From positions 1 through 52,961 of the forward strand of contig CALCCB010000052.1 of the NCBI GenBank assembly GCA_937899625.1: a DNA stretch of 52,961 bases. The letters are read 5' to 3'. Every line of letters starts with the position of its first letter. Position 1 is the first letter of the stretch. The translations under genes were made by a program, and so were the position numbers. The notes under the pieces were generated by a model that saw only the letters and a list, made by a program, of their open reading frames with translations, ran no database searches and was not told the DNA's origin. Below, in pieces: positions 33,805 through 42,451 of this stretch. The DNA is from an uncultured Bacteroidota bacterium. Lineage in GTDB: Bacteria; Bacteroidota; Bacteroidia; Flavobacteriales_D; Crocinitomicaceae.

Positions 33805-36351
33805 TTATTTGAAAATGATCTTCATTTCAACGCGTCTGTTCTTCTGACGTCCTTCGGGAGTATCATTCGAAGCAATTGGCATTGTTTCCCCGAAGTAAAG
33901 AACATATAAACGAGTTCCGTCGATTCCTTGAGAAATCATAAAGTTTCTAACTGCTTCCGCTCTCTTCTTAGAAAGGATCATGTTCTTTTGGTCATCACCA
34001 ACATTATCAGTATGCCCAGTGATTTGAAGACCCCATTCAGGCTTCTTCTGAAGAACCTCTGCCAGTTCAGTTAGTGAAGGGATAGAAACACTCTTTATGA
34101 TGTCTTTTCCTGTTTCAAATTCAAGGTTATCAAAGGCTGTTTTTAAGATTTCTTCGACTTCCTTTTCAATTTCTGGACATCCTTTATTTGCAATCGTTCC
34201 TGGAGTGTTTGGACAATCATCATCCTTATCAAGAACTCCATCGTTATCAGTATCCTGGTAAGGACAACCTTTGTTTGCAATTGGTCCTTTCAATGTAGGA
34301 CAGTCATCATCCTTATCCAATAAACCATCAGCATCAGTATCTGGCCAAGGACATCCATTGTTTTCTTTCGGTCCGAATACTGTTGGACATCCATCAAGGA
34401 AGTCAAGGATCTGATCACCATCTGTATCAGGACATCCGTCGTATACAAGTGGACCAGGTACATCTGGACACGCATCTTCGTCATCAATAATGCCGTCACC
34501 ATCCGTGTCAGGACATCCGTCGAATGCAACTAGACCAGCTACTTCAGGACACTTATCGTTTTTGTCAATAATACCATCTCCGTCAGTGTCAGGACAACCA
34601 TTGTACTCGCGTGCACCGTATACATCCGGACAAGCATCATCCTTGTCAGGAATTCCATCATTATCCTTATCCGGGCATCCCTGGAATTGAGCCAAACCAG
34701 CTTCTTGCGGACAAAGATCTTCAAGATCTTTGATTCCATCACCATCCGAATCAGGACATCCTTTGAACGCCCAAACACCTGGTACAACCAAACACTCATC
34801 AAGGTCATCAGATACTTTGTCTCCATCGATATCAGATGGGTGAATATAAAGTACAGGCACTCTCAATCCAGCATAAACAGCTCCACCGTTGATCTTCTTT
34901 CCTGAAGCGAAAAGGAATCCAAAGTCGTTTACTCCAACTGTAAGTGGTCCTAAGCGTGTAGCCATACCAGCTTTAAATCCAGAGTAGTTATTGTAAGAGA
35001 TCGGCAAGTGAAGACCAAACCATGCATGATCAAAGCTAGGTGTCAAAGCAAATTGATTTGGTACTCTAACTCTATGCGGGTTCTTTCTGTTTTGAACATT
35101 GATCATTCCTGTAGCGCTCACATAGAACCACTTCCAGATATGATAATCGTACTGAAGACTAATTGCAGTTGGTAATTGCATGAAGAAAGTACTTCCTGTA
35201 TTCTCCTGTGCGGTCCAGTCAGCGTCAGTTTCAATTAAGTTATTGATAACAGAATCTACTTCGTTTAAAGAATTTACTCCATCGAACACATCTCTAAAGT
35301 AGAAAGGATTATCTGTGTTAACAGAGAAGTCACGACTCAAACCACCCTTAGCGAATTTCATACCACCAATGTCCAGAATCGAGATTCCTGCTCTCATTTT
35401 ATACTTCTCTTTGTCCTTTCTCCAAAGATCGGTCTCACCATCCATGTCGTACTTGTATTCTTTCCAGTCAGGTCTCCATTCGTATACAAATCCAAGATCA
35501 AGACCAATACCGAATTTTGATGCCGACTTTAAACTTGGGGTAACATCAGATCCTCCCAATGCATCCAACATTCCACCTGAGTGACCGTAAGACATATCAC
35601 CAGACAAATGAATAAAAGTTGTGTCGTTATCAACGTTGTATTTGAAGTTATTTGTATGAATATAAGCAGCTGTTAGTCCACTTAACCACTTCACTTCTCC
35701 TCCAAATTTCATGAAGTGCTCTCCGTCATCTTTCAGTACCTGTCCATAGTTTAGACCGTATTCTATCCATGTCATGTGGTTCATGTCCAACAGCTCTTCA
35801 TTGAACTTTTGATCCCATAATGATTGATAATCCCAGTCTTCTTCAAACAAAATTGCCAACTTCGGGTCAACATCATCCAGATTGGTGATCGAACGTAATC
35901 TTACCCCCGCTCCAACTGCAATGTTTGGTTTCACATGGAAAGCAAAGTTTAGGACATCTACCTGTACATTATTGTATATACCAAGTACTCTGTTTGTAGT
36001 GGCATCGTAATTTCTCGAAAGATATCGATCCATGAACGTTGAATCCGGAGCCATCCAGTCATTGTATGGATTGTCATATCCCGTTGTGGAGTTGTCGGGT
36101 TGGAATGATTTGTTCCACCATTTTGGCATGTCCACAGTGTTGAACGACCATCCGTTGTTCCATACAGCAAATCCCGAACTTCCCAAATTGATGTCTACAA
36201 TGAAACGGCTGTCCACAAAACTGGCAGGCTGAAGATCAAGAGACATAATTCCTCCGTAGTTACTGCTATGTACTCCAAGAAAAGTCTGAGCATTAAATAG
36301 TGAAGGAATTGCAATGAATCCTGCAAGGACAAATTGATACAGTTTTCTCAT
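33805..36351 (-). CDS. DUF5723 / thrombospondin type 3 / OmpA-family outer-membrane protein
   Basis: An 848-residue outer-membrane protein. A signal peptide (about 1-21) is followed by a DUF5723 beta-barrel region (about residues 22-500), a linker of about seven thrombospondin type 3 calcium-binding repeats (about 505-725, pattern DTDGDGIxDxxDxCP), and an OmpA C-terminal peptidoglycan-binding domain (about 735-848) with TGHTDNVG and a NRRVEMKI end. It would tie the outer membrane to the cell wall, with the calcium repeats making a stiff spacer. It lies 16 bp downstream of an unknown membrane-anchored protein on the same strand and ends in a strong terminator. Confidence 0.9.
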   Translation of the reverse strand: MRKLYQFVLAGFIAIPSLFNAQTFLGVHSSNYGGIMSLDLQPASFVDSRFIVDINLGSSGFAVWNNGWSFNTVDMPKWWNKSFQPDNSTTGYDNPYNDWMAPDSTFMDRYLSRNYDATTNRVLGIYNNVQVDVLNFAFHVKPNIAVGAGVRLRSITNLDDVDPKLAILFEEDWDYQSLWDQKFNEELLDMNHMTWIEYGLNYGQVLKDDGEHFMKFGGEVKWLSGLTAAYIHTNNFKYNVDNDTTFIHLSGDMSYGHSGGMLDALGGSDVTPSLKSASKFGIGLDLGFVYEWRPDWKEYKYDMDGETDLWRKDKEKYKMRAGISILDIGGMKFAKGGLSRDFSVNTDNPFYFRDVFDGVNSLNEVDSVINNLIETDADWTAQENTGSTFFMQLPTAISLQYDYHIWKWFYVSATGMINVQNRKNPHRVRVPNQFALTPSFDHAWFGLHLPISYNNYSGFKAGMATRLGPLTVGVNDFGFLFASGKKINGGAVYAGLRVPVLYIHPSDIDGDKVSDDLDECLVVPGVWAFKGCPDSDGDGIKDLEDLCPQEAGLAQFQGCPDKDNDGIPDKDDACPDVYGAREYNGCPDTDGDGIIDKNDKCPEVAGLVAFDGCPDTDGDGIIDDEDACPDVPGPLVYDGCPDTDGDQILDFLDGCPTVFGPKENNGCPWPDTDADGLLDKDDDCPTLKGPIANKGCPYQDTDNDGVLDKDDDCPNTPGTIANKGCPEIEKEVEEILKTAFDNLEFETGKDIIKSVSIPSLTELAEVLQKKPEWGLQITGHTDNVGDDQKNMILSKKRAEAVRNFMISQGIDGTRLYVLYFGETMPIASNDTPEGRQKNRRVEMKIIFK
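34170..34840 (-). repeat. Coding tandem repeats (thrombospondin type 3 units)
   Basis: About seven degenerate units of roughly 75-100 bp within the OmpA-family gene encode Asp-rich calcium loops, each closed by a GCPD or GCPY/GCPW stretch. The units differ in sequence, so this is a protein repeat rather than a recent DNA expansion. Confidence 0.8.
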
Positions 36352-36367
36352 AAGTTGGTAGATTTAT

Positions 36368-38530
36368 TTACAATTCATATTGAACGACAAAATCATCAAC
36401 TATGGTGGTAAGTATAAGGTTTGAAACAATTGCTTTCTTCATCCCCTGATACTTTCCTTTACTGATCTTTTGACCATTCAATGCATACAAATATACATCA
36501 TTCTCTAAATCGTCAAAGGCTAGCACGCAAGAATTGCCTGAATTACCCATGAAACCATCAAGAAAACCAATGTTCTTACCTTCGAATTGAACTTCACTCA
36601 GAACGTTTCCGTTTTTCGAGATCACTTTGTACATTTTTCCGTTGGAAACGAAAATGTCGTTCGATCCTTTGCGCTCTACAACTCGCTCCAATTTAAAGTC
36701 TGTCAACCCTCTCAGTAAGGCTTTTTGATTTCCTTTCTGATCGAGCAACACAAGCTCATCTCCCCGAATTCCGGTAAGAAAAATCTCACCCTCTCCCTTG
36801 ATCAACTTTGAATTCGGAATTACGGCGAAAGAGCGATATTCTTTGTTGCGGTCTGCATCGATCATTTTAAACTTGTCGGCGTTCCACACTCCAAGGAACA
36901 ATTTACGCTGACTAACCCAAGCCACAGGTAATTCAATAATTTGCTCCATGCCTGTAGGAAAGCTTGAGATCTTTTTCCCGCCTTGATCGATCCTGATCAT
37001 TTCATTCATAGCGTTTAGGTAGATCACATTCAATTTTCCTCTCCACAGGAATGTGGATGGGCCAGAAATTATTTGTTTGTCAGCTGCGATGAATGGGTAT
37101 CCGTTCAACGGATTTCCTTGTTGATCGAGAGCATGCACTGAGGATTTTGTACAAACCACACAGATTTGTCTTCCATTCACTTCAACGATTGAAATATTGC
37201 CAACGGGTTTTGACCCAAGATATCTTTCCCATTGACGTTTTCCATTCTGGAAATAGATCAAGTTACCGTTTGATGTGGTAATAAAGAGATTTCCTTTTCC
37301 ATTCAAAGTCGCAAAATCATGAATTTCTGCACCTGCCTTGTAGCTGGAATATTCGTCTTTACTTGTTTTACTTCCTGAATCTTGTGATCCGGATGAAGTC
37401 AATAACGTTTGGAACAAGTGCCCACGATAAAATGTTTTGGTGATCTTTGATGACGATTTGATCTCTCTTACGGTCACTCTTCCTGGCAGAGACCCGTAAA
37501 TGGATGCCAACTGATCTTCTTTCAGAATTAAGGTGTTTCCCAGCTTGTATGCGGCAACCACTTTTTCACAGATCTGTTGGTCCTGACACATTACTACGTA
37601 ATCATCCATGCTGTACGCGTAAAATCCTTTTGATAATGAGATCGGAAATTCTTGCGTCAGCTTTAGATTTTTGAAATATCCATATTGCTGATTCAACGGA
37701 TCTTGTTTCATAAAGTCAAACAAGGAATTGACAGGATCTTGATTATCAATAAAGTCAGTTATAATAACGTGTTTTCCCTGGAAATCAAATTCAACGATTC
37801 CTTTGTCCACCCAATGCGACATTGGGCTTTCTTTGAAGATTGGATCCATGGAGATCAAATACTCTTTTTCGGTAAAATGATAGTTGGTCAAGCCCTGCGG
37901 AAGTACATGAGCAAAAAGTTCCCTGTCATCGACCTGATTTCCTTTGATCTTATCAGCGAGTTGAGCTTTATACTGGATCTGTCCATCAGTTTTGAAATAA
38001 ACATCATTTCGTTTCACCTTATCTGCCAAGTCAAATAAGGTGGCTGAAGATTTACGATCAAAAAGGAACCAGTTGCCCTCAATCAATTTTGTCTGTTGAA
38101 CGTCCAAATTGACATAGATCCGGTTTTTCTCCGTTCTTACCAGAAAAGGCCCCGAGCTGAAAGCCGTAATTGAGTTATCCGGAAGATCGTTTGGAGCATT
38201 TTCAAAAAGTGATTTCACCAGGCTTTTATTCCATCTTTCTTTTCCAATGATCAAGAAATGATCTCTGTTTTCAGAAATGATCAGGTTGGAAAAATTTTCT
38301 TTGAGGACCAATGAATTGATCAATTCATTTGATTTTTCGGGGATTGAAAATTCGACAAACGAAAGATCGAGTTCTTCTGGTCTATTGACAACAAGAAGTT
38401 TACCGTCTTCGACCCCAAATAAATTCAATGGAGATAGATTGTCTTTCGAATCGATCAACTGAACCGAAAGATAACCTGTCCAAAGAAGCGCAATGAGACC
38501 GAGGCCGACAAGAAAATAACGTCCTAACAT
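36368..38530 (-). CDS. Membrane-anchored protein with PQQ-like propeller segments, function unknown
   Basis: A 720-residue protein with one N-terminal membrane helix (about residues 4-24) and the rest probably in the periplasm. The N-terminal half (about 30-380) is not recognised. The C-terminal half (about 410-720) has repeated strands of the type GNLIYFQNGKRQWERYL and MYKVISKNGNVLSEV, like PQQ/BamB-type propeller blades. It lies between rnhB and the OmpA-family gene, 16 bp from the latter, so the two are probably made together; a role in envelope assembly is a guess. A promoter with a perfect TATCTTTG lies 18 bp before the start. Confidence 0.72.
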   Translation of the reverse strand: MLGRYFLVGLGLIALLWTGYLSVQLIDSKDNLSPLNLFGVEDGKLLVVNRPEELDLSFVEFSIPEKSNELINSLVLKENFSNLIISENRDHFLIIGKERWNKSLVKSLFENAPNDLPDNSITAFSSGPFLVRTEKNRIYVNLDVQQTKLIEGNWFLFDRKSSATLFDLADKVKRNDVYFKTDGQIQYKAQLADKIKGNQVDDRELFAHVLPQGLTNYHFTEKEYLISMDPIFKESPMSHWVDKGIVEFDFQGKHVIITDFIDNQDPVNSLFDFMKQDPLNQQYGYFKNLKLTQEFPISLSKGFYAYSMDDYVVMCQDQQICEKVVAAYKLGNTLILKEDQLASIYGSLPGRVTVREIKSSSKITKTFYRGHLFQTLLTSSGSQDSGSKTSKDEYSSYKAGAEIHDFATLNGKGNLFITTSNGNLIYFQNGKRQWERYLGSKPVGNISIVEVNGRQICVVCTKSSVHALDQQGNPLNGYPFIAADKQIISGPSTFLWRGKLNVIYLNAMNEMIRIDQGGKKISSFPTGMEQIIELPVAWVSQRKLFLGVWNADKFKMIDADRNKEYRSFAVIPNSKLIKGEGEIFLTGIRGDELVLLDQKGNQKALLRGLTDFKLERVVERKGSNDIFVSNGKMYKVISKNGNVLSEVQFEGKNIGFLDGFMGNSGNSCVLAFDDLENDVYLYALNGQKISKGKYQGMKKAIVSNLILTTIVDDFVVQYEL

Positions 38531-38542
38531 GATAGTTTTTTA

Positions 38543-38567
38543 CTTTTCAAAGATACCTTTTGAAAAG
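38543..38567 (-). promoter_or_regulatory. -7 element inside a 9-bp inverted repeat
   Basis: On the minus strand TATCTTTG (38548-38555) is a perfect -7 element. It is embedded in a dyad CTTTTCAAA (38543-38551) / TTTGAAAAG (38559-38567). A protein binding the dyad would block the promoter, so it could be an operator for the gene starting at 38530. Confidence 0.45.
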
Positions 38568-38619
38568 GCAGTGTATGGAAAGAAATCAGAATGTAATGAA
38601 CATGGTTTTGTTCAATCGG

Positions 38620-39225
38620 TCAGAACAAACTGAGTTGTTCTGGAGGTAAAAGTGTAAAGGTGGTCCTGTGGTATTTTGTCGGGCCATGAATTTTTATTGC
38701 ATTTCTGTGATCTGCGGTGGGATAACCTTTGTTTCTGTTCCATGCATAATCCGGGAATTCTTTGTGAAGCGTTTCCATGATCTCGTCTCTGTAGGTCTTG
38801 GCCAGAATCGACGCCGCTGCGATACTCATGAATTTTCCATCGCCCTTGATAATACAATGATGTTCAATTTCGTTGTAGGATTTAAAACGATTGCCGTCTA
38901 CAAGTATAAGATCCGGCACTGGATCGAGTTGATCCAAGGCTCTGTGCATCCCATAAATACTTGCATTCAAAATATTTATTTCGTCAATGATGGATTCTTC
39001 AATTACAGATACAGCAAATGCAATGGCTTCCTTTTCGATGATCTCCTTTAAAACGAGCCTTTTCTTCTCACTGATCTGTTTGGAATCGTTTAACCATTCA
39101 TGTGAAAAGTCTGGCGGTAAAATAACTGCTGCAGCTACCACTGGTCCTGCTAAACAGCCTCTGCCAGCTTCGTCGCAACCTGCTTCTGTGCGACCTTTCG
39201 AATGAAAAGGTGAAAGTTTTAACAT
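38620..39225 (-). CDS. rnhB: Ribonuclease HII
   Basis: A 201-residue RNase HII, which removes ribonucleotides embedded in DNA and RNA primers. The acidic catalytic motif GCDEAGRG (about residues 16-23) gives Asp18 and Glu19. Another Asp lies in ILVDGN (about 107-112) and the last in [13 protein letters not shown] (about 136-148). The length is normal. An 89-bp gap with its own promoter separates it from the next gene downstream. Confidence 0.96.
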   Translation of the reverse strand: MLKLSPFHSKGRTEAGCDEAGRGCLAGPVVAAAVILPPDFSHEWLNDSKQISEKKRLVLKEIIEKEAIAFAVSVIEESIIDEINILNASIYGMHRALDQLDPVPDLILVDGNRFKSYNEIEHHCIIKGDGKFMSIAAASILAKTYRDEIMETLHKEFPDYAWNRNKGYPTADHRNAIKIHGPTKYHRTTFTLLPPEQLSLF

Positions 39226-39262
39226 TGAAAAACAAATTTGGCGAAAATATTGTAGCTTAGCA

Positions 39263-39292
39263 TTGTAAAATCAGATACAACTATTACGTTTG
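39263..39292 (+). promoter_or_regulatory. Promoter of the small exported protein gene
   Basis: TTG (39263-39265), a 19-bp spacer and a perfect TACGTTTG (39285-39292) fit the Bacteroidetes consensus. The predicted start at about 39298 excludes a translation start at 39295 and supports the ATG at 39322. Confidence 0.6.
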
Positions 39293-39321
39293 TTTTGTCG
39301 TCTGAGAATAAATTGAAAATT

Positions 39322-39696
39322 ATGAAAAATATCTTTTTTGCCCTTGTATCTATCTTGACGTTGAGCTTTACTTCTTATGCGCAGGAACATTCTGGCGTTG
39401 TAGTAGCTTCGTCTAAAACTGAATTGGCAGCTTCGAAAGAAAACGGTAAATATGTTTTTCAATTTCCAGAAGGGATCTCTTCTGAATCAGTTGAGCAAAC
39501 AACAAAATATTACACGCATTATTTTAATGTTCAATTCGATGGTTCGTCAAGAAAAGCGATCGTAACAATGGTTAACAATGACGAAAAATCGAGAAGTGTG
39601 ATCGGTCGATTCTTTGTCGCTAATGGAATTGAGCATGTGAATGTTGAAGGGACATTGGTAACAATAGGCGAGTTTTTTGAAGGTTATTTGAAATAA
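39322..39696 (+). CDS. Small exported protein of unknown function
   Basis: A 124-residue protein with a clear signal peptide (about residues 1-20, ending SYAQ) followed by a compact domain of about 100 residues with alternating strands and a helix. I do not recognise the family; the fold could be an HMA/BON-like ferredoxin-type domain, but this is a guess. The ATG at 39322 is chosen because the frame's earlier codon at 39295 lies at or before the expected transcription start. It is monocistronic, with a promoter and a terminator of its own. Confidence 0.75.
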   Translation: MKNIFFALVSILTLSFTSYAQEHSGVVVASSKTELAASKENGKYVFQFPEGISSESVEQTTKYYTHYFNVQFDGSSRKAIVTMVNNDEKSRSVIGRFFVANGIEHVNVEGTLVTIGEFFEGYLK

Positions 39697-39716
39697 TGTA
39701 GTTCTGACATTATACG

Positions 39717-39746
39717 AAGCCGTTTCTGAGGAGACGGCTTTTTTTT
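39717..39746 (+). terminator. Terminator of the small exported protein gene
   Basis: A stem AAGCCGT (39717-39723) with ACGGCTT (39734-39740) and a ten-base loop, followed by an eight-base T run, lies 20 bp past the stop codon. Confidence 0.9.
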
Positions 39747-39804
39747 GTCCATTTATCATGGATATGATGCGCTAATCCAATTTTATAATCCTGAATGACC
39801 CGAG

Positions 39805-39822
39805 TTTTGCATGTTTGCAAAA
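39805..39822. repeat. Short inverted repeat just upstream of the DUF4920 gene
   Basis: TTTTGCA (39805-39811) and TGCAAAA (39816-39822) lie on either side of a four-base spacer, five bases before the ATG at 39827. It overlaps a -7-like CATGTTTG. It may be an operator or a hairpin at the 5' end of the message. Confidence 0.35.
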
Positions 39823-39826
39823 ATAA

Positions 39827-40324
39827 ATGATGAAAAAATTCTTTTTCGCTCTGATTACCGGTTTGGCATTACTTTCCTCTTGTGGCAATGAAAATAAAAC
39901 TGATGGAGCTGATTCAGTTGAGCTTGGAAAGAGCTATGGACCAGTGAAAGTGGATACTTCCAAAAGTGTTACGTTGGATGAAATGTTATCTTCATTTGAG
40001 GTTCAAAAGGATGAAATGGAATTTACCTTCAAAGCACCAATGCTAGAGGTTTGCTCTAAAGCAGGTTGCTGGGTGAACATTGAAAAGAAGAATGGGGAAA
40101 CATTCATGGTGCGATTTAAAGATCACTTTACTATTCCAACAAAAACAGAAGTTGGTACTGAGGCCTATTTTCATGGAAGAGCATATTGGGATACAGTATC
40201 CGTTGAACTATTGAGACATTTTGCTGAAGATGCTGGAAAGAGCAAAGAAGAGATCGAAAAAATAACAGAGCCCAAATTTGAAATGGGATTTGAAGCCGAT
40301 GGTATTGCGCTTGTAAAAAAATAA
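39827..40324 (+). CDS. DUF4920 lipoprotein
   Basis: A 165-residue lipoprotein. The signal sequence ends in a lipobox LLSSC (Cys at about residue 19), after which a DUF4920 domain begins with GKSYG and contains the conserved CSKAGCW pair of cysteines (about residues 77-83). The family's function is unknown; the Cys pair suggests metal or redox binding. ATG codons at 39827 and 39830 are both possible. It has its own terminator. Confidence 0.85.
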   Translation: MMKKFFFALITGLALLSSCGNENKTDGADSVELGKSYGPVKVDTSKSVTLDEMLSSFEVQKDEMEFTFKAPMLEVCSKAGCWVNIEKKNGETFMVRFKDHFTIPTKTEVGTEAYFHGRAYWDTVSVELLRHFAEDAGKSKEEIEKITEPKFEMGFEADGIALVKK

Positions 40325-40345
40325 TACCTACCACTATTCACAATG

Positions 40346-40369
40346 AAGGCTCCAAAAGAGCCTTTTTTT
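40346..40369 (+). terminator. Terminator of the DUF4920 gene
   Basis: A 7-bp stem AAGGCTC (40346-40352) with GAGCCTT (40358-40364) and a CAAAA loop is followed by a T run to 40369. Confidence 0.88.
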
Positions 40370-40393
40370 ATGTCCATTCTTTGCATTTAACAT

Positions 40394-40401
40394 TACCTTT
40401 A
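40394..40401 (+). promoter_or_regulatory. -7 element of mnmH, 5 bases from the ATG
   Basis: TACCTTTA, the same octamer as before the DAHP synthase gene, is followed by five bases and the ATG at 40407. A TTTG lies only 10 bp upstream, too near for a -33 element. A leaderless message is likely. Confidence 0.4.
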
Positions 40402-40406
40402 TTGCC

Positions 40407-41426
40407 ATGAAAAGGACAGGGTTATCTGACTTTATTGAACTTTCCGAGAAGTATGTGATCATTGATGTTCGTAGTGAATTGGAATTTGATGCAGGTCATA
40501 TTCCTGGAGCTGTCAATGTTCCAATTTTGAATGATGAAGAAAGAAAAGCCGTCGGAACCATGTATAAACAACAGAGCAGGGAAGCGGCAGTTTTTAAAGG
40601 ACTTGAATTATCCGGTCCTTACCTGAAGGATCGATTAAAGAAAGTGATCAAGGTTTCAAAAGAAGATAAGGTCCTTGTTCACTGTTGGAGAGGTGGAATG
40701 AGAAGCGAATTTATGTCCTTTCTTATCGGGTTTTATGGTTTTGAACCGATCGTTTTGAACGGGGGTTATAAAACTTTTCGTCAGGCCGCTCATGACCTTT
40801 TCGACTCACCGATTGATTTCAGGATTCTTGGCGGAAAAACGGGAACAGGAAAGACTGAGGTGCTTAAACAATTGAAAGTAAAGGGTGCTCAGGTGATTGA
40901 TCTAGAAGGACTTGCCAAACACCGGGGATCAAGCTTTGGTTCTATCGGGATGGGGAGTCAACCTACTCAGGAGCAATTCGAAAATAATCTTTACGATGAG
41001 CTTCGAAAAATGGATCTCTCAAGTCCAGTGTGGATCGAAAATGAAAATCGAACGATCGGAGATAAGGTTATTCCGGAAGGGATCTGGAAGAAAATGATTG
41101 TTGCAAAAAGATACGTCCTTGAAAAAAGTGACGCCAGGCGTTTGGAACAGATCGTACATGACTATGGTAGTTTCGAGATCAATGATTTGATTGTGGCAAT
41201 GCAAAGGATCGGAAAAAGATTGGGGCCGCAACATGTTAAAAGAGCCGTTGAGTTTTTGGAAAATGGACAGATTGAAGATGCTTTTTCAATTGCTTTAGGC
41301 TATTATGATAATGCCTACGAATTTCACAATGAAAAAAATCACCTTTCGATCTTTGCCAGAATAGAAGCAGACAAGCTTTCACATGAAGAAGTGGCAGATT
41401 TAATAGTAAAAGAATATGGAAGTTAA
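40407..41426 (+). CDS. mnmH: tRNA 2-selenouridine synthase
   Basis: A 339-residue MnmH (SelU). An N-terminal rhodanese domain (about residues 5-125) has the catalytic Cys93 in HCWRGGMRS, and the C-terminal P-loop domain has the Walker A GGKTGTGKT near residue 140. The enzyme replaces the sulfur of 2-thiouridine at the wobble position of Lys, Glu and Gln tRNAs by selenium, through a geranylated intermediate, using selenophosphate. The 11-bp overlap with selD puts the enzyme and the donor's synthase in one operon. Confidence 0.95.
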   Translation: MKRTGLSDFIELSEKYVIIDVRSELEFDAGHIPGAVNVPILNDEERKAVGTMYKQQSREAAVFKGLELSGPYLKDRLKKVIKVSKEDKVLVHCWRGGMRSEFMSFLIGFYGFEPIVLNGGYKTFRQAAHDLFDSPIDFRILGGKTGTGKTEVLKQLKVKGAQVIDLEGLAKHRGSSFGSIGMGSQPTQEQFENNLYDELRKMDLSSPVWIENENRTIGDKVIPEGIWKKMIVAKRYVLEKSDARRLEQIVHDYGSFEINDLIVAMQRIGKRLGPQHVKRAVEFLENGQIEDAFSIALGYYDNAYEFHNEKNHLSIFARIEADKLSHEEVADLIVKEYGS

Positions 41427-42441
41427 ACTTACGTCTTTAACCAAGGGAGGCGGATGTGGTTGCAAGCTTCCACAGTCCAGCCTGGAAGATATTCTTCAAG
41501 GCCAAAAAATGACCAATGAATTTGGATTGGTCGTGGGTAATTCTTCCGGGGATGATTGTGCAGCCTGGGATTTAGGGAATGGGGAATATCTTTTGTCGAC
41601 ATTGGATTTTTTCACGCCCATTGTAGACGATCCGTTTGATTTCGGAAGAATCGCAGCTGCAAATTCAATTTCTGATGTCTATTCGATGGGAGGTAGACCC
41701 GTTGTGGCTACTGCCATCTTAGGCTGGCCTGTCGACAAATTAGAACCAACCATCGCATCCAAAATAATAGAAGGAGCCAGAGCAATCTGTGATGAGGCTG
41801 GGATTGCTATAGGAGGGGGACACTCAATTGAAAATCCTGAACCGATCTTTGGGTTAAGTGTGAACGGGATCGTTGAGTCGAATCGTCTTAAGAAAAATCA
41901 AGGAATGAAGGAGGGTGATCTTATCGTGATCACTAAAAAGGTTGGAACCGGGATGTTGTCCACGGCATTAAAAAGAGAAGGACTTTCTTCAGATATCTAC
42001 CAATCGTTTTTATCAAGTATTACCGAATTGAACAAGATTGGGCGGGATTTATCCTCTTTTGATCAGGTTCACGCAATGACCGATATTACCGGCTTCGGAA
42101 TCCTTGGGCATCTTTTGGAAATGGTTGGAGATTCAAAACTCACGGTAGAATTGAACTATGAGAATGTACCATTATTGGATGGTGCAAAAGAACTTGCTGG
42201 CAGATTTGTCTACGCAGATAACACGATGCGCAACTGGAAATCATACGGTGAGAAGGTGGAAGGAATTTCTGGGGATTCAATGCTTACGCTTTGCGATCCT
42301 CAGACGAACGGAGGAATTATGTTCGCTGTTGATGGAAAGCGCTTTGTCGAGATTCAGGAAATGCTGACTCAAAAAAGTCAATTCTATGCTGTGATAGGAA
42401 AAGTCGTTGGAAAGAGGAAGAATCAGATACAAATTGTTTAA
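41416..42441 (+). CDS. selD: Selenide, water dikinase (selenophosphate synthetase)
   Basis: A 341-residue SelD, which makes selenophosphate from selenide and ATP. The Gly-rich N-terminal stretch GGGCGCKLP carries Cys14, Cys16 and Lys17, corresponding to the catalytic Cys and Lys of the known enzymes. This is the Cys form, with no in-frame TGA for selenocysteine. The ATP-binding Asp motifs GDDCAAWD and the NSISDVYSMGG segment follow. It overlaps mnmH by 11 bp. No selA, selB or selC is in the window, so the product is probably for tRNA modification. Confidence 0.95.
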   Translation: MEVKLTSLTKGGGCGCKLPQSSLEDILQGQKMTNEFGLVVGNSSGDDCAAWDLGNGEYLLSTLDFFTPIVDDPFDFGRIAAANSISDVYSMGGRPVVATAILGWPVDKLEPTIASKIIEGARAICDEAGIAIGGGHSIENPEPIFGLSVNGIVESNRLKKNQGMKEGDLIVITKKVGTGMLSTALKREGLSSDIYQSFLSSITELNKIGRDLSSFDQVHAMTDITGFGILGHLLEMVGDSKLTVELNYENVPLLDGAKELAGRFVYADNTMRNWKSYGEKVEGISGDSMLTLCDPQTNGGIMFAVDGKRFVEIQEMLTQKSQFYAVIGKVVGKRKNQIQIV

Positions 42442-42451
42442 CAAAAATATC

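Noticed and set aside
34170-34840. Tandem DNA repeats as a CRISPR or minisatellite
   Set aside because: They encode degenerate thrombospondin type 3 units in frame; there are no identical repeats or spacers.
38668-39051. 127-codon frame on the plus strand
   Set aside because: It is antisense to rnhB, which has all catalytic motifs.
41446-41466. Selenocysteine codon in selD
   Set aside because: The catalytic position is encoded by TGT (Cys); there is no in-frame TGA.
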